DNA from: Gemmatimonadota bacterium
Lineage (GTDB): Bacteria; Gemmatimonadota; Gemmatimonadetes; Gemmatimonadales; Gemmatimonadaceae
Assembly: GCA_016712265.1 (NCBI GenBank)
Contig: JADJRJ010000012.1
Span: 1-32,905 of the forward strand
Direction of reading: 5' to 3'
Length of the DNA: 32,905 bases
Both the position numbers and the translations under genes were made by a program. Shown piece after piece: positions 18,915-28,584 of the stretch. The notes under the pieces are model-generated. The model was not told the DNA's origin. It saw only the letters and a list, made by a program, of their open reading frames with translations, and did no database searches. Position 1 is the stretch's first letter. The number at the start of each line of letters is the position of its first letter.

Positions 18915-19220
18915 ATGAAATCTCTCGCTCTTGTTGGAGTGCTCGCCGTTGTGGCGGCGTGCGGCCCTAGAATGTCGATCGCGGATCAATGCTCTCAGTA
19001 CGGGTTCTATGCGGGGACCGCTGCGCACGCGAACTGCCAGATGCAACTGACGATCGCGGATGAGAACCTGCAACAGCAGCGCAGCGCCAATCTCTCGCGG
19101 ATGGGGATGCAGATGATGCAACCTCCCCCAGTCCCGGCATCCGGGATGACCACCTATCGGATGCCGTCCGGGAACACGATGATGTGTAGCCGGTTCGGGA
19201 ACATGGTGAACTGTTTCTGA
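18915..19220 (+). CDS. Small lipoprotein
   Basis: A 101-residue precursor with ribosome binding site GGAGG. Residues 1-16 form a lipoprotein signal with lipobox VAAC (Cys16). The mature part has DQCSQYGFYAGTAAHANCQM and ends NTMMCSRFGNMVNCF, a pattern found in many small alphaproteobacterial lipoproteins, with four further cysteines likely paired. It would be anchored in the outer membrane and could change host surface properties (a moron-like role), which is inference. Last known similar proteins are chromosomal, suggesting host origin. Confidence 0.85.
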   Translation: MKSLALVGVLAVVAACGPRMSIADQCSQYGFYAGTAAHANCQMQLTIADENLQQQRSANLSRMGMQMMQPPPVPASGMTTYRMPSGNTMMCSRFGNMVNCF

Positions 19221-19222
19221 CG

Positions 19223-19441
19223 GTGGCTCTCGCCTACACCAAGACGTTCGCCATCATCGGCATAGGCCAGATGTTGGTCCGAATTCCCCTGACCTACATC
19301 GTGGACCCAGTGCCGTTCGCATCGTTCGGCGTGTTCTGGGGCGGCGTGACCGCGACCCTGTTCCTGTTGGTCCTCGGCCCGATCATGGATTTCGGATCGT
19401 GGGCGATCTGGAGAGCCAGGATGGGGCGCCGATCACGGTAG
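19223..19441 (+). CDS. Two-helix small membrane protein
   Basis: A 72-residue protein from GTG 19223, two bases after the lipoprotein stop. Two hydrophobic segments (TKTFAIIGIGQMLVRIPLTY and FWGGVTATLFLLVLGPIMDF) and a basic end (WRARMGRRSR) predict a two-pass inner-membrane protein with its C-terminus inside. It shares the island with the lipoprotein and overlaps the end of the leftward virion gene by nine bases. No family recognised. Confidence 0.7.
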   Translation: MALAYTKTFAIIGIGQMLVRIPLTYIVDPVPFASFGVFWGGVTATLFLLVLGPIMDFGSWAIWRARMGRRSR

Positions 19442-21634
19442 CGGGTCGGTCTGGTCCGGCATCCGTGGTGGCGGCGGGTTCATGGCTTTCGTCCCGCCGA
19501 TGATCCCCGCATCGGTCAGGATCAGACTCGCGATGTCGATCGCCTTCTGACTGGTCGGCGAGAGCAACGTCATCCTGCGAAGCTGCGCCATCCCCTCGGG
19601 GGACAGGAGATGGTCGGCAAGCGCAATACGCTGCCCCGGTCGACGAAGGGCGGCAAGCCCCTCTACAACATCGTCTCCAAGGCTTAGAAGCGTGCCCGGG
19701 GACGTTGCCTTGCCGATGAAACGGGCCGCCTTGCCGGGCTGCATCATCGCCTGCTGCGCGGCCAGATTGGCGGCCGTAGGCGACCCTTCGGGGAGCGAAC
19801 GAGCCGCCGCGGTCAACACGTCCATCAGCTTTCCAAAGCTGGTCACAAGCTGCTGGTCGCCGAGCGCCGCCTTGAGGATTTCCTGCTGGTTCCCCGTGCC
19901 CCAGACCGATTTGACGAACTTGCCCGGGACCCCGCCGGGCTCGCCCGATGCGTTGATCTGCAAGGCCGTATCAAGGCGATCGGCAAGGAAGGAGCGAACG
20001 CCGGCGAGCCATTCGTCCTGCTTCCCAGCCGCCGTGTATAGCTGCCTGATCTTGTGGATTTCCGTTGGGGGGATGTCTTTCGCGGCGTCAAACAGCGCCT
20101 CGGCGTAGCGGATCGATGCCGGTCCTTCCTTGTCCAACAACGCCTTGAGTGCGCCATTCCGGGCGTCCTGGATGGGAACGGACATGCTGGCATAGACCTG
20201 CGCACCCTGCGCATACCCGGGATGAGCGGACTTTAGAACGTCAGCGAGTTCGGCCTTCACCCCCGCCAGGTCACGCGCGGCGCGCTTCGCAGCAGAGGTT
20301 TGCTGTACGTCGAACGCCCCGGACACGATATCGTCGAACTGTTCCTTGACGGAGTGCAACACCTCGTAGTTCCGCAACGGAGCGCGTCGAACGATTTCGT
20401 TCCCGGCGGCATCCACGACGCGCTCTTCCTGCGTCAACGCGTTGAGCATCGCACGAAGGCCACGGCCGGTCGGGGTTGCTTCGCCAACCTTCGCAAGTCG
20501 GCTTTCGATGTCCTGTAGAACTGGCGAGATATCCGGCTCCACCCCCGACCCGAACGCGGCCTGATAGTGCGGAGAGGCGGCAGCGGTGCGCTTCTTCACC
20601 ATCCCCGACAGGACGTCATCCGCGCCCTGGCGCAGCATATCGGCGCCCTCGGCGACATTTCGAGCCGGGGCGATACGGTCGAGTTCCGAACGGACTGCCG
20701 CCGGCACCTGATTGGTGTTCCGGTTGCGGATGAAGTCGTCGAACTTGTCCGTCGTCTCGGGGAAGGTACGAAGCGCCCGCTCCTGCGCCCGGATGCTGCG
20801 AAGGTTCGATGCCTCGCCGACCGAGAGGTCGACACCCCGGCGCTGCGCCTCGTCGTAGAGTTCTCTCCACCGCTGCTGTTCTGCCGGATCACGGGCTTTC
20901 AAGCGGTCGTAGGGCTGCACCCCCAGCGGGTTGCGCTGAAGCATCTTGTTGAGGAGAACGCCCGCGCCCTGCCCCGCCGCATTCATCCCGGCCTGACCGG
21001 CAGCGTTCCAGTAGTTGAGATTGGTGGGGTCCTCGCCCGCGAAATAGCGGTCGATCGCCTGCCGGGCGAGGTCTGCCCCTCCGGCCGCGACGCCCGCTGC
21101 CGGGATGCTCATTCCGGTCGGCCCCATTGCCGCACCGACAACGCCGGCAGCAACCGCCGGAATGGCCGGCCCTGCGCCCGATGCGACCTGATAGCCCGCC
21201 CGCATGAACGTATCGCCGACACCGACCCCGCGCCCCATCGTCGGCACTTCGCGGACCAACTGTCCCGTCACCGGATCGGCGAAAATGATGTTGCCGTCCC
21301 GGTCCACACCGTATCGCTTCACAGCCTCGTCGACGGGAAGGCTTGGGAAGCGGGCGGCAGCGAACCGACGTATCTGGTCGGCCGTGTCCGGCGCCAGCGA
21401 GGCGCGGGCGATCGTCGCCATGGACGCTCCGCGCTCGGGATCGTCCACGATCCCGCCGGCCGTAGGCATGGGACCGGAGTTCCCCGAGCGGGCCTCGCCG
21501 GTCGGCTGGTTGAACCCGTCCGCAGTCAATCCGCGCCGGATCAGTTCCTGCGTGACAGGATCGTCGACCGGGGGGCTGGCCGCACCTCCGCTCAGCAACC
21601 CGCGACGCTGAAGTTCCGCCTCGATCGGGTCCAT
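19433..21634 (-). CDS. Large virion protein, putative DNA-ejection protein
   Basis: A 733-residue protein. Residues 1-55 are Gly/Pro-rich with two similar units (ELQRRGLLSGG and ELIRRGLTADG). Residues 145-185 are a long Ala/Gly hydrophobic stretch (VASGAGPAIPAVAAGVVGAA, IPAAGVAAGGADL). The rest is helical (QRRGVDLSVGEASNLRSIRA, LRNYEVLHSVKEQFDDIV). Large proteins of this make-up, encoded next to a transglycosylase-bearing protein, act in podoviruses as internal proteins ejected into the cell envelope with the DNA. The start overlaps the previous stop (TAATG). Role inferred from composition and neighbours. Confidence 0.75.
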   Translation of the reverse strand: MDPIEAELQRRGLLSGGAASPPVDDPVTQELIRRGLTADGFNQPTGEARSGNSGPMPTAGGIVDDPERGASMATIARASLAPDTADQIRRFAAARFPSLPVDEAVKRYGVDRDGNIIFADPVTGQLVREVPTMGRGVGVGDTFMRAGYQVASGAGPAIPAVAAGVVGAAMGPTGMSIPAAGVAAGGADLARQAIDRYFAGEDPTNLNYWNAAGQAGMNAAGQGAGVLLNKMLQRNPLGVQPYDRLKARDPAEQQRWRELYDEAQRRGVDLSVGEASNLRSIRAQERALRTFPETTDKFDDFIRNRNTNQVPAAVRSELDRIAPARNVAEGADMLRQGADDVLSGMVKKRTAAASPHYQAAFGSGVEPDISPVLQDIESRLAKVGEATPTGRGLRAMLNALTQEERVVDAAGNEIVRRAPLRNYEVLHSVKEQFDDIVSGAFDVQQTSAAKRAARDLAGVKAELADVLKSAHPGYAQGAQVYASMSVPIQDARNGALKALLDKEGPASIRYAEALFDAAKDIPPTEIHKIRQLYTAAGKQDEWLAGVRSFLADRLDTALQINASGEPGGVPGKFVKSVWGTGNQQEILKAALGDQQLVTSFGKLMDVLTAAARSLPEGSPTAANLAAQQAMMQPGKAARFIGKATSPGTLLSLGDDVVEGLAALRRPGQRIALADHLLSPEGMAQLRRMTLLSPTSQKAIDIASLILTDAGIIGGTKAMNPPPPRMPDQTDPLP

Positions 21635-23767
21635 TACGGCACCCCCTCAGACCCGGGCGTGGGCGGAGACGCGATGCCGAGCAACTGCCGCCGCCGGGCT
21701 TGCAGCGCCACAAGCTGCTCATTGGTCATTTCCGACACCCTTGGGAACAGCGCTTCGATGGCGGCGCGATCCATCGTGCGGATTGCGTCGGGAGCGGGCA
21801 GCCCCGCCCCGCCGCCCTTCGGGCCACCAAAATCGAACCGCTTGGGCTTCGGAAGTCCGGAACCCGATTGCGGCTCGCTCGGTGCGGTCTGCTGCTGCTT
21901 GCGCATATCGGCATCGGAGGGGGGAAGTTCGCGCGCCGCTCCGCCCGCAGCAGGAGGCGGGCGACCGCCGGATGGCGGGGCGTCCGGCACCGTGAGGCCC
22001 GTGAATAGGGGGTTTTTTTCTCGGCCCAGTCGGCGAGAAACACCGACCACCCATCAAACTTGCCCCCGTTCCTGGCGCGATACTCCTGCGCCAGACGGGC
22101 GATCTCGATGTTGCGGTTGTTTAGCTTCTTGGCCGTCTCGATCATCAGCTTGCGGCCGGGTTCGGTCGTTTCCAGCCCCGGAACCATGGACTGGAGGAAC
22201 TGGCGGTCCGCATCGGACATGGCGCCCGGCATCCCCGCGCCGCCGGCCGGATTGCGAAGCGTCAACGCGATTTCGTTGGAAAGCGCGTTGGCGGCCTCGG
22301 CCTGTGCGACATCAGCAGCCTTGCCGAAGATCGTCGGAGCGTTGTCACCGAGGACAGTTCGAAGACCCTTCTGCAACTCCATCAAGCGACGGCGTGTATT
22401 TGCCGGTCTGGACGCCTTCAAGAAGCTGGTTGAGGCGGTCAAGACGGGCGTTGCTGCGAGGCGCCTCCGCTGCGCCCGACTGAATTTCCACCCAGGTCTT
22501 GGCGTCGGCCTTCGCCAGTTCGACGTTGAAGGCCGTCTCGGCCTTGTTGTCGATATTGACCGTGGCCCCGCCACCGACACGTTCGGCGTACTTCCGGCGG
22601 AGTTCCTGCGCTAGGGGGCCGTTACGGTCGATCCCCAGTCAACGCGGGCGCGCTCGACCTCGCCCCCCTCGCCCGACCCGCCAGCGCGGCCTCGTATTCC
22701 TCCGGAGTGATCCGACCGGCACGGAGATCGGACTGCAACTTACCGACATCGGACATCGGCTTGTCCCCGCCGACCTGCTGCGTCTGTCCCGTCTTCTTGT
22801 TGTAGAGCACGCCATCGGACATGGCGTATTCGCCGCCGTCCTTCTGGTCGTACTGCGCCAACTGCATTCCGAGCTTGAAGCGGTCGAGGGTGTCCTGGCG
22901 GGCGAGGTTCTGCCCCTGAGTGAGGGTCTGGTTGCCGGCCTGTAGCCCTGCCCCCAACCCGCCGAGGAAGTCGGGGGAGCGGGACTGCATCATGGCCGCC
23001 CCGGCGTTGATGAGGGCATCCGCCCAGGGTCGGCCCTCCCGCTGCGGCATCAGTTGTGATGCGATCTGGAGATAGGGGGAGAGTGCGGATAGTCCCTGTC
23101 CGGGCTGGCGGTCGGGGAGGGCGGAGACGCCAGCCGGCTGCATCTGAGCGACGCGCTGGCCCATCCGCGCCACGTTGGCGATGCCCTGGTCGACGTCGTA
23201 TTCGGGCTGCTGCATCGTCGGTTCCTTCGTCGGCTTCGCGCCGGACCAGCGCCGCGCGTACTCCGCCGCCACCTCGGCGACCGTGCGCGGCATGGTGGCT
23301 TCTTCGTCGCGGTAGAAGATGCTCGGGTTGCTGGACGCGACCTTAGGGCGGAACAGCGACGCGGCAGGCGTATTCGGATCGGCCCCGAACAGTTTCTGGG
23401 CGTCGGGCGTGCCGAGAGCCCATGCGGTATAGAGTTCGGCCCCGGTCGGCTCCCGGCCGAGCGTCCGCCGCAATGCTGGAACAATTTCCCGTTCCATCAG
23501 GACTTCGGCCGCACGCTTCTGCTTCGCGTCGTCGTCGATATCCTCGGGCGTAAACCCGAGATCAGGATAGTTCCGCAGCACGCCCTTCCAAGTGTCGGGC
23601 ATGAAGTGCAGCAGCCCTCGGGCGCTGCTCATCGGGTTGGATCGGAACCGACCCCCGCCGCTTTCGAGGGTGGCGAAACGGCCGAGGACGTCGGAATACG
23701 CTCCGCCCATCAACTCGTCGTCACCGCTCCCCCATGTGAAATCGGGAAGGGCGGATAGGCCGAGCAT
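21634..23767 (-). CDS. Internal virion protein with lytic transglycosylase domain, broken by indels
   Basis: The gene starts at ATG 23767 (TGATG with the previous stop) and ends at 21634. The N-terminal domain is a lytic transglycosylase: VLGRFATLESGGGRFRSNPM with catalytic E35, SSARGLLHFMPDTW, then EPTGAELYTAWALG. It should open peptidoglycan for DNA entry. The frame is broken at three places: near 22614-22668 (most simply two short homopolymers, giving VDWGSTVTAPLAQELRRKYA), at 22384-22385 (one extra base, restoring YTPSLMELQKGLRTVLGD) and at the 7-T run 22013-22019 (one base missing, restoring WAEKKNPLFTGLTV). Corrected, the protein is about 711 residues. The breaks lie in homopolymers, so error is more likely than decay. 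Confidence 0.82.
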
Positions 23768-24999
23768 CAGAGATAGCCCCAATCCCCAAGACCGAGATCA
23801 TCGGTCCATCCACCCATGCCGAGATCGTCCGTCCAGTCGCCGCCGATCCCCCACACGTCCGTCCCGTCATTGACGAGAAGGCCGGAGCCGACGTCGCTTC
23901 CCGTCCCGCTCAGACCGCTTCCACCCGTCAGCCACCCGTTCCTGCCGAACGCCCCGGTATTGCCGAGGATGCCGGCGCCTGCGGTGAGGCCGCCCAGAAT
24001 CTGCGTCCACAGGTTCGGGTCCGGGGTCTGCTGGGTCGTTGTCGATGCCCGGCTCAGGCCGTTGCCGTTGACGATCCGGCTCAACTTATCGAGCTGGGTC
24101 CACGGGTAGTTCTGCTGCTCCTGCCAGTCGGAATAGGCGATATCCGCGCTCCGCTGGGCGAGGGAGCGATCGAGCGATCCGATCCCGAGCAGGGCATCGA
24201 CGTCGCGATAGGCGTTCGTCGAGGCGGAGTTGCCGAGGTTGCCGAGAAGCTGGGCGGCGCCAAGCTGCTGCCCCAGCGCGGACAGCCCCAATCGCTGCGC
24301 GTCGAGACCCGAGGACTGGTTGGCGAGGGCGGCGCGGAGAAGCGAGTTCTGGTTCTGCGCCGCTGCCTGCAACCCCATCTGCGCGGTGCCGAGGTCGGCC
24401 TGAAGCAGACGGTTCGCATCCCCCTGCCAGACCTGCTGGGCGTTGGCATAGTTCTGCATCCGGGACTGGTTCGTCAGTTCCCCGGCCTGCCGCGCGACTT
24501 GCGTCGATAGGTTGCTGTCGTAGAGGCCCTGCCGCGATCCCCCGAACGCGCCGCTCTTGGCAAACCGGGCATCCGCATTCGCCTGCTGCCGTGCCGCGGC
24601 GTCTTCCAACTGCCGGACCGCCGACTGCGTGACAAGGCTCTCATACGGGTTCATGTAGCGCGAGATATCCGCCTGCGGGAACATCTGCGCGCCGATGACC
24701 TGCGAGGCGATCATGGGCGAGGAAACCCGCTCGAACGACGGGTTCGTCATCCCCCCGGCAGACCCGAAAATCTGCTGCGCCATCGCCTGCGCTTGGGAAT
24801 TGGCCGGCTGCCAGTTCCCCTGCGCGTTCTGCACCCCCTGGAACGCCTGCGTCTGATACTGCGACAGCGGCGCCACGCGGGCATACGGATACGCTTCGTA
24901 GGGGGTGTTCTGGTAGACGTTCATTCCCTCCGACAGGAGGTATTGAAGCGCCGAGTTGAGCGTTTCCGGGAGGGTGGTCGTCTGCGTGGTCGTCGGCAT
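23767..24999 (-). CDS. Virion protein, putative DNA-ejection family
   Basis: A 410-residue protein with ribosome binding site GGAGG. The middle reads DISRYMNPYESLVTQSAVRQ, LEDAAARQQANADARFAKSG then AFGGSRQGLYDSN, a motif set (MNPY, AGAFGGSR-like) typical of a podovirus structural family thought to enter the cell with the DNA; it continues as a Gln/Asn-rich coiled coil. The C-terminus repeats WTDDLGMGG and WTDDLGLGD. Sits between the proline-rich protein and the transglycosylase gene. Family likeness by pattern; role inferred. Confidence 0.78.
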   Translation of the reverse strand: MPTTTQTTTLPETLNSALQYLLSEGMNVYQNTPYEAYPYARVAPLSQYQTQAFQGVQNAQGNWQPANSQAQAMAQQIFGSAGGMTNPSFERVSSPMIASQVIGAQMFPQADISRYMNPYESLVTQSAVRQLEDAAARQQANADARFAKSGAFGGSRQGLYDSNLSTQVARQAGELTNQSRMQNYANAQQVWQGDANRLLQADLGTAQMGLQAAAQNQNSLLRAALANQSSGLDAQRLGLSALGQQLGAAQLLGNLGNSASTNAYRDVDALLGIGSLDRSLAQRSADIAYSDWQEQQNYPWTQLDKLSRIVNGNGLSRASTTTQQTPDPNLWTQILGGLTAGAGILGNTGAFGRNGWLTGGSGLSGTGSDVGSGLLVNDGTDVWGIGGDWTDDLGMGGWTDDLGLGDWGYL

Positions 25000-25011
25000 C
25001 GGACGGCCTCC

Positions 25012-25842
25012 TCAGTTCCCCGCCTGCTGGGCGTACCAGTCGAGGCCCGTGGTTCCGTCCCCGACCACCGGCATCGGGTTGTAGACCTTGGGCTGGGACG
25101 GGGCGGTGAATGCCGGGGGCTGTTCTGCGGGCATGGTCTGCCCGTAGACCTTCGGCCCGGTCGGCGGCATGTATTTCGGGCCGGTGGGGGCGGCGTACGG
25201 TTCCGGCGTTCCCCACTGTTTCGGCCCAGATGGCGGCATGTATTTCGGGCCCGTCGGCATCGTGTAGGAGGGCTGCGTCGGGCCGTACTGCTTCGGGCCG
25301 CTCGGAGGATAGAACTTCGACCCGGTGTTGACGGTCTCCATCTGGTAGGTTCGGCCTCCGTCGTAGGACGTCGGCATCCTCGCCAGCGCAGGCGCATCAG
25401 GTGTCGTGTTGAACCGCTGCCCGTAGGGCAGTGGGCTCGTCGGCTGCTGGCCGGTCATACCCCACAGGCCGCCCATCGGCATCGGCCCGTCGCGACCGAC
25501 GCGATAGGCGAGATCGGACGAACCGCTATCCGGCATCGGAAAGCGGCTCAATTCGGGTGGATAAAACGCCCCGACCTGATACGCCATATTTGACGGACGC
25601 CCCATAATCGCGTCACGCGCGTTGCCGGCAAGGTTTGGATTGTTCAGGTAGTGTGCCAAATCTGGGCGCCCCATCGGCATCGGCCCGCCCGCCCCCGGCT
25701 GCGGCAGACTTCCGATCCCGCCCACGCCCTGCTGTTGGCGCTGCTGCATGATCTGCATGATCTGCTGGAGAACCCGCGGGTTCGTCTGGGCGAGGTTCTG
25801 CAACAGCGCCCCGATGGAGGCGCCCGAAGACTGGTTCCACAT
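25012..25842 (-). CDS. Proline-rich repeat virion protein, unrecognised
   Basis: A 276-residue protein. The N-terminus is a Gln-rich helix (RVLQQIMQIMQQRQQQG). The C-terminal half contains three PP(S/T)GPK units (YPPSGPKQYG, YMPPSGPKQWG, YMPPTGPKVYG) joined by PTGPKYMPP spacers, with the DNA word GGCGGCATGTATTTCGGGCC repeated exactly 69 bases apart (25163 and 25232). Such repeats make an extended, polyproline-like rod. Lies among virion genes with ordinary spacing, so it is probably structural. No family recognised. Confidence 0.75.
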   Translation of the reverse strand: MWNQSSGASIGALLQNLAQTNPRVLQQIMQIMQQRQQQGVGGIGSLPQPGAGGPMPMGRPDLAHYLNNPNLAGNARDAIMGRPSNMAYQVGAFYPPELSRFPMPDSGSSDLAYRVGRDGPMPMGGLWGMTGQQPTSPLPYGQRFNTTPDAPALARMPTSYDGGRTYQMETVNTGSKFYPPSGPKQYGPTQPSYTMPTGPKYMPPSGPKQWGTPEPYAAPTGPKYMPPTGPKVYGQTMPAEQPPAFTAPSQPKVYNPMPVVGDGTTGLDWYAQQAGN

Positions 25843-25857
25843 GAGCCTATCCCCCGC

Positions 25858-28514
25858 TCAGTAGGTGAAGGGCGACCGGAACTCGACGAGCTGCGAGTTC
25901 GGCTGCACGTAGTTGAGGCCGCCCGCGTCCTGCGGGTTCTGCGACTGGTAGGTCGGATAACCGTAGGTCGAGGACCCGTAGCCGAGGTTGAGCAGCGACA
26001 GCCAGGAGAGCGGGTCGACCGTCGACTGCTGCGGCGTCGTCGTCCCCGTGCCCGTCCCGCCCGCGGTCGGCATCCCGAAAAAGAAGTTGATCGGGAGGGA
26101 GTACGGGTTCGTCGTCCCCGGCGTGAGGCCGGTTCCCGTCGTCGTCGTGCCGTTGGTGCCCCCGGTGTTGACGGGGGTTGTCGACACGCCGCCATTTGAC
26201 GGGGCCGGGCCGCCTACGCCTGCCGTTCCGGATCGAACGTCCGGCTGCGCCGCGCCGGTTCGTGCCGGCGGGACGCCTGTATAGCCGGTCGCATACGACC
26301 CACGAATAGGCGTGTTGTTGCCATCCCGAAGGGTGGTCAGATCGACCCCGTAGAACGGGCCGAGCATGGCGTTTGCCCCAGACGAGCCATACAACCGACC
26401 GATATCGGCCGAGCCGTTCGGATGGTTCTGCGCGCTATACTGAGTGATGACGGGCGAGCCATCCGGGTTGACGATCGTTCCGACCGAGTTGCGAAGCACG
26501 CCATAGAGCGTGTCGCGATACAAGCCATTGCCCATAGGCTCAAGAACCCACTCGCCGTTTGCGTCCGAGTGGTAGATCGTGCCGTCCGGGTGACGCCAGA
26601 TCGAGAACATCCCAGGTTGCGACAGGAGTTCCGAGCCCCGATCCCAGCCCGGCGAGTTGTTGGAATAGTCGAGCGCCCCGCCCAGGATCGAGCCACCCGG
26701 CGTGCCGGCGGACATCGCGTTCGCGATCCCGGCCGGCGTCCCGCCCGTCGTCGTCCCGATCGGTGCCGTGGACACCCCGGAGAGAACCTGCCCGAGGTCC
26801 GTGGGGCCGATCGTGTTTCCCGAGGGGATCGAGCGGCCCTGCGAAATCTGCCGGTTGATCCGGTTCTGCACCTGCGCATTGAATCCCGGAACGGCCTGCT
26901 CCAGGGGTTTCCTGATCTGGTTGAACTCGGCCGAGTTGATCGGGACGCGATTGAGCCCCGGCATCGCGCGATAGATCTGGTCCGCGGCCTGGAGGCTGGT
27001 CATCGTGCCTTCCATGCCGTTCGGGTCGTACCCGGCCGACAGTGCCATTTCGAGCGCGTTGATGTTCACCTTGCCGGAGTAGATGTCCTCCAACGGCACA
27101 TCGACGACATTCGGCCACGCGCCGACGGTGATGTACCCGCGATCCAGCGGGCTTTCCCGGACGATCGGATCGTTCTGGTTCTGTAGCCCCTGATAGACGC
27201 CGTTCTGATAGACCACAGGCCCGTAATCGAGGGTATCGAGGCCGAAATAGTTGTTGATGTAGAGGTATGCGTCGCGACTGTTCGGGTCGACACCGATCGA
27301 CGATGCCAGTGCTGCGAACTGCTCCGGAGTCAGGTCGGCGATCTGGGAGAATGTCGGGTCCCAATCCCCGCCGAAGCCCGGTCGCGGATCGTAGATGCCG
27401 AACGATTGGTTGTTCTCGGGCGTGAACCCGGAGGCGACCGGAATCTGACCGTATTGTTTATAGTAGGCTTCCAAGTTCCGGACCTGGTCCAGCCCGGTGC
27501 CGAAATCGAAGGTATTGTAGCCCGTTCCCAACGGCTGCGTCGGTCCGCTCTCCGGCGGCGGCGGAGGCGTGACATAGCCGACCGGGACGGTGCCGTCGAT
27601 ATACGGGCTCTCGTTGAGAAACCCGTTGCCGCCCCAGTTGCCGATCCGCTCCGGCTGGTTGTTCTGTGCCAGGATGTTCGCGGCCTGCTGCTGGGTCGCA
27701 TACGGCTGGGTGTTGATCCAGTCGTTGAACGCCCCACCGCCGAAGTTCCCGGTATAGCCGAGCTGCTGGGCGAGCTGCTGGTTGACCTGGTAGTTGTTCG
27801 GGTTCGATCCCCAGGACTGGTCGCCAGAGGTTTCCGCCATCGGCGAGCCGAAATTATTGGCCGATCCGTCGTCCTGCGGCGCGCCCGCGCCCCAGTCCAT
27901 GATCCGGTTCGACTGCCCGGCGTCGCGCAGAATCTGCTCGGCCTGCTGGCGCTGCTCGGGCGTCGCGTTCGCCATGTACTGGTTGAACCCGCCCGTCGAT
28001 CCGCCCGTCCAGCCGCCGAAGTCGCCGCTGAATCCGGTCGCCTGCGCAAGCTGACGATTCACGTCCTGATTGGCGGACGAGCCCCAGTTCCGATTGTCCT
28101 GCGGAGCGGCGGCGGACATCGCGGATGCCGAATTGTTCTGCGGCGGCGCGCTTTCCTGTGGCGGCGCAGAACTCGCGGTCCCGGTCGACGGGTCCCACCA
28201 GTACGTCCCGTTGACCGGGTCGGACACCATCTGAGCGGCGAATTCCCGCGCGCCGGTTTTCGGGTTGCGACTGTTCTTCGGATGCCCGACGACGTACTGA
28301 GCGGGTCGAGGCCCGCCTGCATCATCGCTTGGGAGGCGTGCTGCCGAAGCGCGGGATCGGCCTCCCAGACACCCCGCGGAACCACAACCTCGCCCGGCGT
28401 CAGGTGGCCGACATGCGTATCCCCGGCGCGGCCCTTCTTCGCCATGGCGCGGACCGCCTTGCCCATCGCGGGCGCGTTGTGGTCGCGGACCTTGCGACGG
28501 GTGGTCATCTTCAT
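25858..28514 (-). CDS. Large Gly/Asn/Gln-rich virion protein, one-base deletion
   Basis: The gene starts at ATG 28514 (GGGGG seven bases upstream). As written the first frame is lost near 28302, but the next frame continues exactly where it should: adding one base gives GLDPAQYVVGHPKNSRNPKT. The corrected protein is about 885 residues. The N-terminal 100 residues form a module (HVGHLTPGEVVVP, ADPALRQHASQAMMQAG, YVVGHPKNSRNPKTGAREF, WWDPSTG) shared with the gene at 28585. The rest is low-complexity, rich in Asn, Gln and Gly, with repeats such as ATPEQRQQAEQILRDAG. Probably a virion or ejected protein; family members are uncharacterised. Confidence 0.78.
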
Positions 28515-28532
28515 GGGCACGCCCCCGAAACG

Positions 28533-28557
28533 AAAAAGGCCCCGCCGAAGCGAGGCC
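28533..28557 (-). terminator. Intrinsic terminator with TTCG loop
   Basis: On minus: GGCCTCGC TTCG GCGGGGCC followed by TTTTT (stem 28557-28550 and 28545-28538, T-run 28537-28533). A textbook Rho-independent terminator between two leftward virion genes. It would lower expression of everything downstream unless read through. Confidence 0.82.
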
Positions 28558-28584
28558 CGAAAGGCTTGGGAATGGTCGAGATCG

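Noticed and set aside
20567..22483. 638-codon plus-strand frame
   Set aside because: Antisense to the ejection-like and transglycosylase genes, with no plausible start signal.
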